Assembly: GCF_002159945.1 (NCBI RefSeq)
Contig: NZ_NFJQ01000002.1
Location: 1 to 64,000, forward strand
From: Cloacibacillus sp. An23
GTDB lineage: Bacteria; Synergistota; Synergistia; Synergistales; Synergistaceae
DNA: 64,000 bases
Direction of reading: 5' to 3'
Shown in pieces: positions 25,333 through 39,388 of the stretch (position 1 is the stretch's first letter; every line of letters begins with the position of its first letter). The translations under genes were made by a program, and so were the position numbers. Under the pieces are notes generated by a model. The model was not told the DNA's origin. It saw only the letters and a program-made list of their open reading frames with translations, and made no database searches.

Positions 25333-26841
25333 TTGAACAAAGAAGAGCTTATAAAATTCGTTAAAGGTTTTCCAGACAGGCCGGGCGTCTATCTGATGCG
25401 CGACGAGAAGGGCGAGATCATATACGTCGGCAAGGCGAAGTCGTTGCGCAAGCGCGTCTCGTCCTACTTCCGCCACGTCCACGCCTCGCCGAGACTGAAC
25501 AAGCTCGTGGACACGATACGCGACATCTCGACGATGCGCACGGAGAGCGAGATCGAGGCGCTGATACTTGAGAACAGGCTTATCAAGCTCTATCAGCCCT
25601 TCTTCAACGTAGACCTGAAGATGAACGAGCGCTACGCCTACATTAAGATAACTGCGGAGAAACATCCTCGCATCATAGTCACGCGCGTCAAGATGGACGA
25701 CGGCGCGGTCTACATCGGCCCTTACGTGCGCGTCAGCGAGGTGCGCGCGCTTCTGCGCCTCGTCGAGCGCTACCTGCCGCTGCGCTCATGCGGCGGCTCC
25801 GAGGCGAAGCCGCAGAACGGCCGTCCCTGCATGAAGTATTCGCTCGGGCGCTGCCTTGCGCCGTGCTGCGGCCTCTGCACCGAGAACGAGTACCGCGACC
25901 GCGTCGCCGACGTCGTTCTGCTGCTCCAGGGGCACGGCGCGGAGCTGGTAGAGCGTCTGCGCAAACGTATGGACAAGGCGGCGCGCGAGATGAAGTTCGA
26001 GGAGGCGGCGCATCTGCGCGACACGATACGCGCGATTTGGCGCGTCAGCCGCCAGCAGAACACAATACCAGAAATCCCCTCCGGCAAGGACAATTTCTGG
26101 GAAGTTCTCAACGCGATGCAGAAGGCCTTCGGCCTTCCCGTCCTGCCGTGGCGCATAGACGGCTTCGACATTTCGCACAGCGCCGGGAATTTCACCGTCG
26201 GAGTCGCCGTCGTGTTCGAGCAGGGGTACCCGAACCCTTCGCTATACCGCAAGTTCAACATCCGCACCGTAGAGGGGATAGACGACTTCCGCTCCATGAA
26301 GGAAACTCTTACCCGCCGATACAAACGCTGCCTCGAGGGGCAGGAGCCGCTGCCGCAGCTGATACTGATAGACGGCGGCCCCGTGCAGCTCGAATTCGCG
26401 ATGCAGGCGCTTGACGATCTTGGTATTCATAACATTCCTATAATTTCGCTCGCGAAGGAATTTGAAGAGGTCTATCTGCCGAATCAGAAAGAGCCTGTGC
26501 GGCTCGACCACACCGACCCTGTGCTGCGGCTTTTGCAGCACGTGCGCGACGAGTCGCACCGTTTCGCGATAACGTCGCATAGGGCGAGGCGCGGAAAGAG
26601 CCTGACGCGCAGCAAGATAGAGGAGGTCCCCGGCATAGGCCGCGCGAAGGCCGCGATGCTGATAACGAGGTTCGGAAGCGTGCGCGCCATCAAAGATCTG
26701 CCGCCCGACGAGCTCGCGGCCGCGCCCGGAATTGGCCCCGCGCTTGCGAAGCGGATACTCGCGAAGCTCAACGAGGAGACCGAAGACGAAAAAATGACGA
26801 AGGAGGCTCGTTTGAATGTCTCTGCCTCAAAGCAAGATTGA
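25333..26841 (+). CDS. uvrC: excinuclease ABC subunit C
   Basis: 502 residues, about 100 shorter than most UvrC. Domains in order: GIY-YIG nuclease (GVYLMRDEKGEIIYVGKAKS, about 18-37), cysteine pair region GRCLAPCCGLC, UVR motif (KMDK...FEEAAHLRDTI, about 215-240), RNase H-like endonuclease (GFDISHSAGNF, LILIDGGPVQL) and tandem helix-hairpin-helix at the end. All catalytic parts are present, so the shortness comes from trimmed linkers. Makes both incisions in nucleotide excision repair. Start is TTG at 25333 behind AAAGGAA. Its 3' end overlaps ribD by 26 bases. Confidence 0.94.
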   Translation: MNKEELIKFVKGFPDRPGVYLMRDEKGEIIYVGKAKSLRKRVSSYFRHVHASPRLNKLVDTIRDISTMRTESEIEALILENRLIKLYQPFFNVDLKMNERYAYIKITAEKHPRIIVTRVKMDDGAVYIGPYVRVSEVRALLRLVERYLPLRSCGGSEAKPQNGRPCMKYSLGRCLAPCCGLCTENEYRDRVADVVLLLQGHGAELVERLRKRMDKAAREMKFEEAAHLRDTIRAIWRVSRQQNTIPEIPSGKDNFWEVLNAMQKAFGLPVLPWRIDGFDISHSAGNFTVGVAVVFEQGYPNPSLYRKFNIRTVEGIDDFRSMKETLTRRYKRCLEGQEPLPQLILIDGGPVQLEFAMQALDDLGIHNIPIISLAKEFEEVYLPNQKEPVRLDHTDPVLRLLQHVRDESHRFAITSHRARRGKSLTRSKIEEVPGIGRAKAAMLITRFGSVRAIKDLPPDELAAAPGIGPALAKRILAKLNEETEDEKMTKEARLNVSASKQD

Positions 26842-27910
26842 CGAATATTATATGCGCTGCGCCCTCGAACTCGCGGAGCGCGGTACGGAATGCAGCCCTA
26901 ACCCTAGGGTCGGCTGCGTGCTTGTGCGCGGCGGCGAGATAGTCGGGTGCGGCTGGCACAAAAAATACGGCGGCCCGCACGCCGAGGTGAACGCCGTTCG
27001 CGACGCTGGAGATGCCGCGCGCGGCGCGACGGCCTACGTGACGCTCGAGCCCTGCTCGCATTACGGCAAAACTCCGCCATGCGCCGACCTTCTGATAGAG
27101 CGCGGCATAGAGCGCGTGGTCTGCGGAATGCGCGACCCGAATCCGAAGGTGGACGGCGGCGGTTTCGCGAAACTCGAAAGAGCCGGGATCGAGGTTAAGA
27201 GCGGCGTGCTCGAAGACGAATGCCGCTGGATGAACCGAGGCTTCATACGCCGCATGACGCTGGGCCGCCCGTGGGTGACGCTCAAGGCCGCGGCGTCGCT
27301 CGACGGGAAAATCGCGCTCGAAAACGGCGAAAGCAAATGGATAACTGGCCCCGAGTCGCGCGCGCTGGTACACGCGATGCGGGCGGGCAGCGACGCGGTG
27401 CTGACCGGAATAGGCACCGTGCTCGCCGACGATCCGCAGCTCACGGTGCGCGACGCGCCGGGCCGCACGCCGCTGCGCGCTGTGCTTGACAGACATCTGC
27501 GCACGCCGCTTGACGCAAAGATACTGGAGGGCGGCGGAACGGTGATATTCACGCTCAATTCCGCGCCGAAGGAGCGGGCAGCGGCTCTCGAGGCAGCCGG
27601 CGCGCGCGTCGAATATATACCGGAAGACGATTTCCTCGCCGCGGTTCTGGATAAACTTTGCCGCGATGGTGTAAACTATCTGATGGTCGAAGCGGGAGCG
27701 AGAGTCGCCGGAGCTTTCATAAAGGCCGGATTGTGCGACGAGCTCGCGCTCTTCGCCGCGCCGAAGATAATGGGGCGCGGGCTTTCCTTCGCGGACGGCG
27801 CGGCCTTCGATTCGATGAATGAAGTCCCGTCGCTGATGATAAGGGAAATTTCGCGCTGCGGCGAGGATTTGCTGATCAAAGGGGTGTTCTCATGTTCACC
27901 GGGCTTATAG
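26816..27910 (+). CDS. ribD: bifunctional riboflavin biosynthesis deaminase/reductase
   Basis: 364 residues. N-terminal deaminase with zinc site PHAEVNAV and CSHYGKTPPCADLL; C-terminal reductase beginning near VTLKAAASLDGKIA. It deaminates and reduces the pyrimidine intermediate made from GTP. First of four contiguous rib genes. The start lies inside the end of uvrC, so there is no room for a separate FMN riboswitch in front of it, and I see none. Confidence 0.95.
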   Translation: MSLPQSKIDEYYMRCALELAERGTECSPNPRVGCVLVRGGEIVGCGWHKKYGGPHAEVNAVRDAGDAARGATAYVTLEPCSHYGKTPPCADLLIERGIERVVCGMRDPNPKVDGGGFAKLERAGIEVKSGVLEDECRWMNRGFIRRMTLGRPWVTLKAAASLDGKIALENGESKWITGPESRALVHAMRAGSDAVLTGIGTVLADDPQLTVRDAPGRTPLRAVLDRHLRTPLDAKILEGGGTVIFTLNSAPKERAAALEAAGARVEYIPEDDFLAAVLDKLCRDGVNYLMVEAGARVAGAFIKAGLCDELALFAAPKIMGRGLSFADGAAFDSMNEVPSLMIREISRCGEDLLIKGVFSCSPGL

Positions 27911-28557
27911 AGACGGTCGGCTCGATAACCGCGATAACGCCGCTCGGCGACGTGACGGAGCTCACGATACGCGCTCCCGAGATAGCGCCCGAGCTGCGCC
28001 GTGGCGATTCCGTAGCGGTGTCCGGAGCGTGCCAGACCGTTACGTTCATAGACGCGAGCTCCTTCAAGGTGCAGATGATGCCAGAAACTCTGAAGCGGAC
28101 GAAACTCGGCGTGCTGCGCACAGGTTCGCGCGTGAACCTCGAACGCGCGATGCGGCTCGATACGCGCGTGGACGGGCATCTCGTCGCGGGACACGTGGAC
28201 GGCACGGCGACCGTGACGAGGGTGGACGAGCTGGAACAGACGAAAAAAATATACTTCTCCGCCGGCGCAGAGCTTCTCGGCGAAATAGTCGAAAAAGGCT
28301 CCGTCACGGTAGACGGCGTGAGCCTCACTGTGATAGACGCAGAGCCGGATTTCTTCTCCGTCGGCGTGATACCGACGACGCTCGCCGACACGACGCTCGG
28401 CTCGCTGCGCGCCGGCGACGTCGTGAATATAGAGACGGACATGATTGGAAAATACGTGAAGAAATTTGTGGAAGCCGCTCTCGGAGAAAAAAAAGAGGGC
28501 GGGAAGATGAAAAATTCCCTCACATGGGATAAACTAAGCGAGTATGGCTGGAACTGA
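27892..28557 (+). CDS. ribE: riboflavin synthase alpha subunit
   Basis: 221 residues. Starts MFTGLIETVG and shows the duplicated lumazine-binding domain: GDSVAVSGACQTV in the first half, KGSVTVDGVSLTV in the second. It dismutates two lumazine molecules to riboflavin. Overlaps ribD by 19 bases. Confidence 0.95.
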   Translation: MFTGLIETVGSITAITPLGDVTELTIRAPEIAPELRRGDSVAVSGACQTVTFIDASSFKVQMMPETLKRTKLGVLRTGSRVNLERAMRLDTRVDGHLVAGHVDGTATVTRVDELEQTKKIYFSAGAELLGEIVEKGSVTVDGVSLTVIDAEPDFFSVGVIPTTLADTTLGSLRAGDVVNIETDMIGKYVKKFVEAALGEKKEGGKMKNSLTWDKLSEYGWN

Positions 28558-28572
28558 GTTGGGAGGCAGAGA

Positions 28573-29814
28573 ATGTTCAATACGATAGAAGAAGCGATCG
28601 CCGATATAAAAGCAGGGAAAATGATAATCGTCGCCGACGACGAGAACCGTGAGAACGAAGGCGACCTCGTGATGGCGGCGGATTTCTGCCGCCCCGAAGA
28701 CATCAACTTTATGATAACGAAGGCGCGCGGCCTCGTATGCGTGCCGATATCCTGCGCTCAGGCGCAGCGTCTCGGCCTTGAACCTATGGTCGAGCATAAT
28801 ACCGACGCCCACTGCACGGCCTTCACCGTCTCGGTAGACAAGCTGCACGGTACTACGACAGGCATCTCGGCGGCGGAGCGCGCCATGACTGCACGCGCCT
28901 TAGCCGATCCGCAGTCGATAGGCGGAGACTTCAGGAAACCGGGACATATCTTCCCGCTCGCCGCGCGTCCCGGCGGCGTGCTCCAGCGCGCGGGCCACAC
29001 GGAGGCCGCGGTGGACATAACGCGCCTCGCGGGGCTCAACCCCGCTGGGGTGATATGCGAGATAATGAACGACGACGGCACGATGGCGCGCCTGCCGCAG
29101 CTTCAGGAATTCGCTAAGCGCGAAGGGCTCAAGATAATCTCCGTCGAGGAGCTTATCCGCTACCGCGTCATGCGCGAGAAGTTCGTCAAGAAAGAAGTCA
29201 CGGTCCATATGCCGACGCGTTGGGGCGACTTCGTGTGCCACGCCTATACCAGCCCCTACGGGGACAATCCGGGCGCGGTGCACATAGCGCTCGTCAAGGG
29301 CGACATATCTGGCGACGAGCCCGTGCTGACGCGCGTACACTCTGAGTGCTTCACTGGCGACCTGCTCGGCTCGCTGCGCTGCGACTGCGGCCCGCAGCTT
29401 CACACGGCGATGTCGATGATAGAAAAGGAAGGGCGCGGCGTGCTGCTCTACCTGCGTCAGGAAGGGCGCGGCATAGGATTGCTCGCGAAACTCAAAGCCT
29501 ACGACCTTCAGGACAAAGGGTTAGACACGGTAGAGGCGAACCTCGCCCTCGGCTTCGCGCCGGATCAGCGCGACTACGGCATAGGCGCGCAGATACTCGC
29601 AGACTTGGGGCTCAAAAAGCTGCGCCTTATGACGAACAACCCGGTCAAGATAACCGGGCTTTCCGGCTACGGCCTTGAAATAACGGAGCGCGTGCCTATA
29701 GAGATAGCGCCGAACCCGTACAACGAACGCTACCTCAACACTAAGCTCTGCAAGATGGGGCACATGCTCCACGACAAGGCGTATTGCAAACATTGCGGCG
29801 GAAGCTGCAAATAA
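28573..29814 (+). CDS. ribBA: bifunctional DHBP synthase / GTP cyclohydrolase II
   Basis: 413 residues. The RibB half has [15 protein letters not shown] and [10 protein letters not shown]; the RibA half begins near residue 205 with the zinc site [18 protein letters not shown] and has RQEGRGIGL. It supplies both branches of riboflavin synthesis. GGGAGG ribosome binding site before the ATG. Confidence 0.95.
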   Translation: MFNTIEEAIADIKAGKMIIVADDENRENEGDLVMAADFCRPEDINFMITKARGLVCVPISCAQAQRLGLEPMVEHNTDAHCTAFTVSVDKLHGTTTGISAAERAMTARALADPQSIGGDFRKPGHIFPLAARPGGVLQRAGHTEAAVDITRLAGLNPAGVICEIMNDDGTMARLPQLQEFAKREGLKIISVEELIRYRVMREKFVKKEVTVHMPTRWGDFVCHAYTSPYGDNPGAVHIALVKGDISGDEPVLTRVHSECFTGDLLGSLRCDCGPQLHTAMSMIEKEGRGVLLYLRQEGRGIGLLAKLKAYDLQDKGLDTVEANLALGFAPDQRDYGIGAQILADLGLKKLRLMTNNPVKITGLSGYGLEITERVPIEIAPNPYNERYLNTKLCKMGHMLHDKAYCKHCGGSCK

Positions 29815-29847
29815 GACAATAAAAAATTACCGAAAGGGGAAAATCAG

Positions 29848-31609
<1,762 letters not shown>

Positions 31610-31631
31610 TGGAAAACTGAAATTGGACGGC

Positions 31632-31677
31632 AAGGAAGCCGCGCAGGCGCAAAACCGTCTTGCGGCTTCCTTTTTTT
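31632..31677 (+). terminator. rho-independent terminator of serS/rib operon
   Basis: AAGGAAGCCGC (31632-31642) pairs with GCGGCTTCCTT (31662-31672), followed by a run of seven T. Confidence 0.9.
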
Positions 31678-31761
31678 ATGGTAGGATATTATATTAAGAA
31701 ACAGCGGAAAGTTTCTGCGGCTTTATTTATTTTTTTTGACGTTTAACGGGAGCGGGGCTTT

Positions 31762-33516
31762 ATGTTTTCTAATTCATATTTGAACACGGCGGCAATTATC
31801 GCTGTAATCGCCGTTATATGCGTGCTTATACAGAAATTTTTCAAAAAATACCTTGAGAGCGACCAGTACTATTATCTCAAGGACATCACGCTCGTCGGCG
31901 CGTGGGCGATATGTGGGATATGGATGCCGGACGGCCCGCTGCGCATCACCGTCGCGGCCGGAGTCGCCGCAGCGTGCATAGGTTTCTGCCAGCGCGCGAC
32001 GCGCGGCAAAAATCTGCGGTTTCTCTATTTTCTTATCGGGCTTGTTTTTTCGCTGTTCGGGCCTAGAATAGCCTTCATCGAGTTTACGAACGGCGAATAT
32101 TACTATCTTTCGTACTTCGTCTCGATTGCGATAAGCACCCTCTGGGTCGGCATCTTCCCGATATTCTTCCAGGAAATCGACGAAATCCCGGGGCTCTGCG
32201 GACTGTTGCTGACGGTGAGCTGGACGATGATCTCGGTCGTCATCTTCTCGTCTTCCCAGAGCCTCCGCGACGCCTCGCAGATATGCGTGATGGGGCTCGT
32301 CTTCATACTGGTCTTCTGGAGCCGCCACGTCTACGCCTACCGCCGGCTGACGGAGCCGCTGACGGCGCTTTGGGGGACGCTCTTCGCCGGGCTTTCGATC
32401 CTCGGCGTAAGCAAGGGGATAACCTTTTATACGCTGGCTCTGCTGCCGCTCGGCTTCTTCGCGCTGCCGATAACCGAAACCTCGATGGGCGTGATAAGCG
32501 CGGCCGTCTCACGGCGTCCGACCGGCAACATCATTCTTTACAGAAAGCTCATCACGCGCGGCTTCACGCACCCCGTGGCGATATATCTAGTCGTCGCTGC
32601 CTGCGCGCTCATGGGCTGTCTCGTCTCGGCGCTGCAGCTTGGCCTCGGCGATTTCTTCTGCCTGCTCGCCGCTGTCGCCGGAGTTTTCGGCGTTATATGG
32701 GTATTCTATACGTTCAAGTATAAGAACAGCGGCATGAACGACGGAAACAGGAAGCCCGGGCTGTGGGGTGTAAGGGTGGACAACATCTCGCTGAATTACG
32801 CGCTTTCCCGCGTCCAGCACTGGATAAAGAATGAACGCACGCCGCACATCATAGTGACGCCTGACGCGCTCGCGGCGCTGCGCAGCCGCACCGACGCGGA
32901 CTATCGCCGGATAGTGCGGAACGCCGGGCTCGTGCTGCCGGACGGCGCCGGCCTCATAGGCGCGCTCAAGCTCGCCGGCACCCCGATACAGGAGCGCATA
33001 CCCGGAGTGGAGTTCGCTGAGCATTTATGCAAGCGCGCCGCTTACGAGGGCTGGCGCGTGTGGATACTCGGCGGACGGCCAGGGGTCGCCGAAGCGGCCG
33101 CCGCGAAACTGACTGAAAAATATCCGGGGCTGACCGTCGCCGGCACGCGCGACGGATACTTCAAGGATGAAGAAATTCCGGCTATATGCGCGCGTATAAA
33201 AGATTCACGTGCAGACATACTTTTCGTATGTCTCGGCGTCCCGAAACAGGAGTACTGGCTCGAAAAGCACATCGCTGAGACCGGGGCCGTCGTAGGCATC
33301 GGAGTCGGCGGAGCGATGGACGTGATATCCGGCAACCTCACGCGCGCCCCCAAGGCGTGGCAGCGGTGCGGAATGGAATGGCTCTACCGCGTGATACAAG
33401 AGCCGTCGAGGTGGCGGCGCATAGCAAAGCTTCCGCTCTTCGTCTGGTATTTTATTTTAACCTGTCTGCACCTGGATAGATATAAAGATGATGCCTTTTC
33501 GGGAGAAAAGCGTTAG
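31762..33516 (+). CDS. fusion: degenerate WecA/MraY-like membrane domain + WecB/TagA/CpsF glycosyltransferase
   Basis: 584 residues. Residues 1 to about 330 form some 10 membrane helices that follow the WecA/TagO plan, but the signature residues are changed: the NLIDGLDGLAAG-like segment reads FFQEIDEIPGLCG, the GDSGSLFLG-like segment reads TEPLTALWG, and the HIHHRLL motif reads ILYRKLI before TRGFTHPVAI. Residues from about 335 are a normal WecB/TagA/CpsF domain (TPDALAALRSRTDADYR, VLPDGAGLIGA, RIPGVEFAEHLC, LGVPKQE), which transfers a ManNAc-type sugar to a lipid-linked precursor. The first half is probably a pseudo-enzyme that binds the lipid carrier; that is inference. Single gene after a terminator. 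Confidence 0.8.
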   Translation: MFSNSYLNTAAIIAVIAVICVLIQKFFKKYLESDQYYYLKDITLVGAWAICGIWMPDGPLRITVAAGVAAACIGFCQRATRGKNLRFLYFLIGLVFSLFGPRIAFIEFTNGEYYYLSYFVSIAISTLWVGIFPIFFQEIDEIPGLCGLLLTVSWTMISVVIFSSSQSLRDASQICVMGLVFILVFWSRHVYAYRRLTEPLTALWGTLFAGLSILGVSKGITFYTLALLPLGFFALPITETSMGVISAAVSRRPTGNIILYRKLITRGFTHPVAIYLVVAACALMGCLVSALQLGLGDFFCLLAAVAGVFGVIWVFYTFKYKNSGMNDGNRKPGLWGVRVDNISLNYALSRVQHWIKNERTPHIIVTPDALAALRSRTDADYRRIVRNAGLVLPDGAGLIGALKLAGTPIQERIPGVEFAEHLCKRAAYEGWRVWILGGRPGVAEAAAAKLTEKYPGLTVAGTRDGYFKDEEIPAICARIKDSRADILFVCLGVPKQEYWLEKHIAETGAVVGIGVGGAMDVISGNLTRAPKAWQRCGMEWLYRVIQEPSRWRRIAKLPLFVWYFILTCLHLDRYKDDAFSGEKR

Positions 33517-33567
33517 AATATAAATCGTTGCGCCTTGTTTGCGTACATTTGAAAGGATGATAATGAT

Positions 33568-33879
33568 ATGAAGATGGACAAGCTAATCAAACAGGCTCAG
33601 AGGATGCAGGCGCAGATGGCGCTCGCACAGGAAGAGCTTCAGAATACAGTCCTCGAAGGCAGCGCTGGCGGCGGGGCCGTGAAGGTCACGGCGAACGGTC
33701 ACGGCGACGTGCTGTCCATATCGATAGCCAAGGGCGCTGTCAACCCAGACGATGTTGAGATGCTTGAGGACCTCGTGCTGGGCGCGGTCAAGGAAGCCAT
33801 ATCTAAAGCCAAGGCCCTTTCCGAGCAGAAGATGACCGCTCTCACCGGGGGCATGGGCGGCTTCCCCGGCCTGATGTAA
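33568..33879 (+). CDS. ybaB: YbaB/EbfC nucleoid-associated protein
   Basis: 103 residues. MDKLIKQAQRMQAQM start, central VKVTANGHGDVLSISI, and the Met/Gly-rich end GGMGGFPGLM are typical. It binds DNA as a dimer. Adjacent to recR in the usual order, although dnaX, often upstream of this pair, is not here. Confidence 0.92.
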   Translation: MKMDKLIKQAQRMQAQMALAQEELQNTVLEGSAGGGAVKVTANGHGDVLSISIAKGAVNPDDVEMLEDLVLGAVKEAISKAKALSEQKMTALTGGMGGFPGLM

Positions 33880-33889
33880 GAGGCGTGCC

Positions 33890-34501
33890 TTGGCGCTTCC
33901 GGACCCAGTTCAGACGCTTATAAATGAATGGAGCCGCTTCCCCGGCGTCGGAGAAAAGACCGCCAGGCGCATGGTATTCTACCTTCTGCGTCAGGAGCCA
34001 GATAAAATCCGGGGCTTTGGGGAGGCCGTTCTTTCACTGTCGAAGAATATAAGGCGCTGCAGCGAATGCGGGGCCGTCACCGACGCCGACCCGTGCCCGA
34101 TATGCACCGACCCTCTGCGCGACCACAGGCAGATATGCGTAGTAGAGAATGAAGAGGACTGCGTCGCGATGGAGCAGGCCGGCATATTCAGCGGTGTCTA
34201 CCACGTGCTCGGCGGCAGAACGTCGCCGCTCGACGGCGAGGAGATACCTGAGGAAAGCCTGGAACGGCTGAGACGAAGAGTGGAAGAAGGCGGCGTTGAA
34301 GAGATCATCCTTGCTACGGCGCCGCGGATAGAAGGCGATCTTACGGCATATGCCGTTCAGGAGGCGCTCGAGGGGCTTCACGTGCGTATCTCGCGTCTGT
34401 CCTACGGCCTGCCTGCCGGCGGGAGCATCGGCTTCGCCGACAGGGTGACGCTCCACATGGCGATGGAGGCGAGGAAGGAGATGAATCCGGCGGAAAGATA
34501 A
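33890..34501 (+). CDS. recR: recombination protein RecR
   Basis: 203 residues. N-terminal helix-hairpin-helix (FPGVGEKTARRMVFYLL), C4 zinc finger (CSECGAVTDADPCPIC) and Toprim domain (ICVVENEEDCVAME, then YHVLGGRTSPLDGE). Works with RecF/RecO loading RecA. Start is TTG at 33890 with AGAGG upstream. Confidence 0.94.
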   Translation: MALPDPVQTLINEWSRFPGVGEKTARRMVFYLLRQEPDKIRGFGEAVLSLSKNIRRCSECGAVTDADPCPICTDPLRDHRQICVVENEEDCVAMEQAGIFSGVYHVLGGRTSPLDGEEIPEESLERLRRRVEEGGVEEIILATAPRIEGDLTAYAVQEALEGLHVRISRLSYGLPAGGSIGFADRVTLHMAMEARKEMNPAER

Positions 34502-34560
34502 TATCACGCGGACCGCATAAAACGCTTAACAAAACACAACTTAGGAAAGGGGGAGTTCTT

Positions 34561-35700
34561 ATGCGGCATGACCTTGAGCTATCCAAGATAATGAAAAGAT
34601 TGGTTACCGCGGTGATGGTATTCATCTGCGGCGCGGCAGGCTATCAGTTTTATCTTCTCATGATAACGGAAGACTGGTGGCCCTCGATCACGGATATACA
34701 TCCGATAGGGGCGGGCGTCCTCATCGTCCTTGTGTCTGCGGCTTTCGGCTTTATTCTTGCACCGTTGTTTTGGTGGGGAATCACCAAATTGGGACAGTTC
34801 TTCGAATCCAGAATGCAGAACGTAAGCGTACCGGAGCTGATCGTCAGCATGGTCGGGCTCATACTCGGCCTTCTTCTCGCGAACCTCATCGCGATACCGC
34901 TGTCTAAGATACCTGGAGGGCTCGGCGTATATATCTCAGTGCTTCTCAACGTCGCTCTGGGGTACTGGGGGCTGCGTTTCTTCGCAAAGCGAGCCGACGA
35001 CTTCTGGAACATACTCACCAACATCGACATCAAGTCTAAACTGACGCGCTCGAAGAAAAAGGGCGAGCTCTCAGCCGCGGACGATTTTCACACCGTTTTA
35101 ACATGCGCCAAGATAATGGACACCAGCGCGATAATAGACGGCAGGATACTGGACGTGGCGAAAACCGGCTTCCTCGAGGGGAACATCGTGCTTCCGCGTT
35201 TCGTGCTCGCCGAGCTTCAGGGCGTGGCCGACTCTACCGACCCGCTCCGCAGGACGAGGGGCCGCCGCGGCCTGTCGGTCGTCACAGACCTGCAGAAAGT
35301 CAAGGGGCTGACGGTCGAGATACCGGAGGTGACTCTGCGCGAGCTAGAACGCGACAAGGTGGACGAGGCCCTCGTAGTACTCGCGCGCAGGCTTAACGGC
35401 AAGGTCGTCACTACGGACTACAACCTCAACAAGGTCGCGCAGATAGAGGGAGTCGACGTGCTCAACGTCAATGACCTTGCGAACGCGCTGAAGCCGATGC
35501 TCCTGCCGGGCGAGAAGATAGAGATAGACATAATACGTCTCGGCAAAGAGAACCACCAGGGCATTGGCTATCTCGACGACGGAACGATGTTCGTCGTCGA
35601 GGACGGCTACCGCCACGTCGGCGAAAGGGTGAAGGTCACAGTCACGTCGATGCTCCAGACCTCGGCGGGCAGAATGATCTTCGGGCGCATACATCCGTAG
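34561..35700 (+). CDS. membrane-anchored PIN-TRAM protein (YacL type)
   Basis: 379 residues. Four N-terminal membrane helices (about 13-145), then a PIN nuclease domain with IMDTSAIIDGRILD and the acidic residues around VTTDYNLNKVAQ, then a TRAM domain near the C-terminus (GKENHQGIGYLDDGTMFVVE). PIN-TRAM proteins of this kind are predicted RNA-acting enzymes at the membrane; no precise role is established. As in Bacillus, it precedes ispD/ispF. Confidence 0.9.
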   Translation: MRHDLELSKIMKRLVTAVMVFICGAAGYQFYLLMITEDWWPSITDIHPIGAGVLIVLVSAAFGFILAPLFWWGITKLGQFFESRMQNVSVPELIVSMVGLILGLLLANLIAIPLSKIPGGLGVYISVLLNVALGYWGLRFFAKRADDFWNILTNIDIKSKLTRSKKKGELSAADDFHTVLTCAKIMDTSAIIDGRILDVAKTGFLEGNIVLPRFVLAELQGVADSTDPLRRTRGRRGLSVVTDLQKVKGLTVEIPEVTLRELERDKVDEALVVLARRLNGKVVTTDYNLNKVAQIEGVDVLNVNDLANALKPMLLPGEKIEIDIIRLGKENHQGIGYLDDGTMFVVEDGYRHVGERVKVTVTSMLQTSAGRMIFGRIHP

Positions 35701-35706
35701 CGGCAG

Positions 35707-38407
<2,701 letters not shown>

Positions 38408-38418
38408 AATTACAGACG

Positions 38419-38449
38419 AAGGCGGGCGTTCGAGAGGATCGCCCGCCTT
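38419..38449 (+). terminator. hairpin after guaB
   Basis: AAGGCGGGCG (38419-38428) pairs with CGCCCGCCTT (38440-38449). The T-tract is weak, so it may act together with the next hairpin. Confidence 0.6.
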
Positions 38450-38471
38450 GCGTGATTCCGCGCGTTGCTTT

Positions 38472-38510
38472 ACGCGGCCCGGCGCTTCCTAGCCGGGCCG
38501 CGTGGTTTTA
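38472..38510 (+). terminator. rho-independent terminator after guaB
   Basis: ACGCGGCCCGGC (38472-38483) pairs with GCCGGGCCGCGT (38492-38503), followed by GGTTTTAT. Confidence 0.8.
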
Positions 38511-38546
38511 TAATAAACGCAGAAATAATTTTTGCGAGGTGCAGCG

Positions 38547-39350
38547 ATGGCGATTACTATTGCGACGTTCAACGTAAATTCCGTAAAGAGCCGCATTCCG
38601 GTTTTGACCGAGTGGTTCGACAGGGAGGGCGCGCCCGACGTGCTCTGCCTTCAGGAGACGAAGTGCCGCGACGAGGATTTCCCGGCGTATTTCTTCGAGG
38701 ACTACTACGACCACTGCGTTTTCCGCGGCATGAAGAGCTACAACGGCGTCGCCGTGCTCTCGAAGCGCGAGCCGGACGAGGTGTGGTTCGGCCTCGGCGA
38801 CGGCGAGGCGGCGGAGCGGGAGGAGTCGGAGAACGCGCGCGTCGCGCTCGCGCGCTTCGGCGAGCTTTTCGTCCTCAACACGTATATCCCGCAGGGCAAA
38901 GAGATCGACAACCCTGATTATCCGTACAAGCTGCGTTTTATAGAGCGCGTGCGCGGGTTGCTCGAACGCCGCTGTTCGCCGGAGGGCCTCGTCGTCTGGG
39001 TCGGCGACCTCAACGTCGCGCCCACCGACATCGACGTGACGAATCCCAAAAACAAGAAGGATCACGTCTGCTTCCACGAGGATGTGAAAAAGGCGCTCGC
39101 CTACGCGATGGAGTGGGGGCTCGTCGATATTTTCCGCGAACATCTGCCTGAGGCTGGTGAATATACTTTCTGGGATTACCGCGTAAAGGAGGCGCTCGCC
39201 AGAAATATCGGCTGGCGCATAGACCATGTGCTCGGCACGAAACGCGCCGCGGCGCTTTGCCGTTCGGTGCGTGTCGAACGCGAGCTGCGCGCTCTTGACA
39301 AGCCGTCCGACCACACGGCTGTGACGGCGGAGTTCGATATTGAGTTTTAA
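38547..39350 (+). CDS. xth: exodeoxyribonuclease III
   Basis: 267 residues from ATG 38547, which has GAGG at 38536-38539; a TTG five codons earlier is less likely. Endonuclease/exonuclease/phosphatase motifs: LCLQETKCRDEDFP, NTYIPQG, GDLNVAPTDIDV, WRIDHVLGT and KPSDHTAV. It cleaves abasic sites in base-excision repair. Monocistronic by position, between a terminator and the T-box promoter. Confidence 0.94.
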   Translation: MAITIATFNVNSVKSRIPVLTEWFDREGAPDVLCLQETKCRDEDFPAYFFEDYYDHCVFRGMKSYNGVAVLSKREPDEVWFGLGDGEAAEREESENARVALARFGELFVLNTYIPQGKEIDNPDYPYKLRFIERVRGLLERRCSPEGLVVWVGDLNVAPTDIDVTNPKNKKDHVCFHEDVKKALAYAMEWGLVDIFREHLPEAGEYTFWDYRVKEALARNIGWRIDHVLGTKRAAALCRSVRVERELRALDKPSDHTAVTAEFDIEF

Positions 39351-39354
39351 GGTA

Positions 39355-39382
39355 TTGACAGCGGTAAAAAATATTATATAAT
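39355..39382 (+). promoter_or_regulatory. promoter of the trp operon leader
   Basis: TTGACA (39355-39360), 16-base spacer, TATAAT (39377-39382). Both hexamers are consensus. The transcript would start near 39389 and run into the T-box leader. Confidence 0.85.
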
Positions 39383-39388
39383 TTCTGA

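Noticed and set aside
31680-31761. Possible promoter before the WecA-like/WecB fusion
   Set aside because: AT-rich with TATTAT-like pieces but no -35 at proper distance; not strong enough to list.
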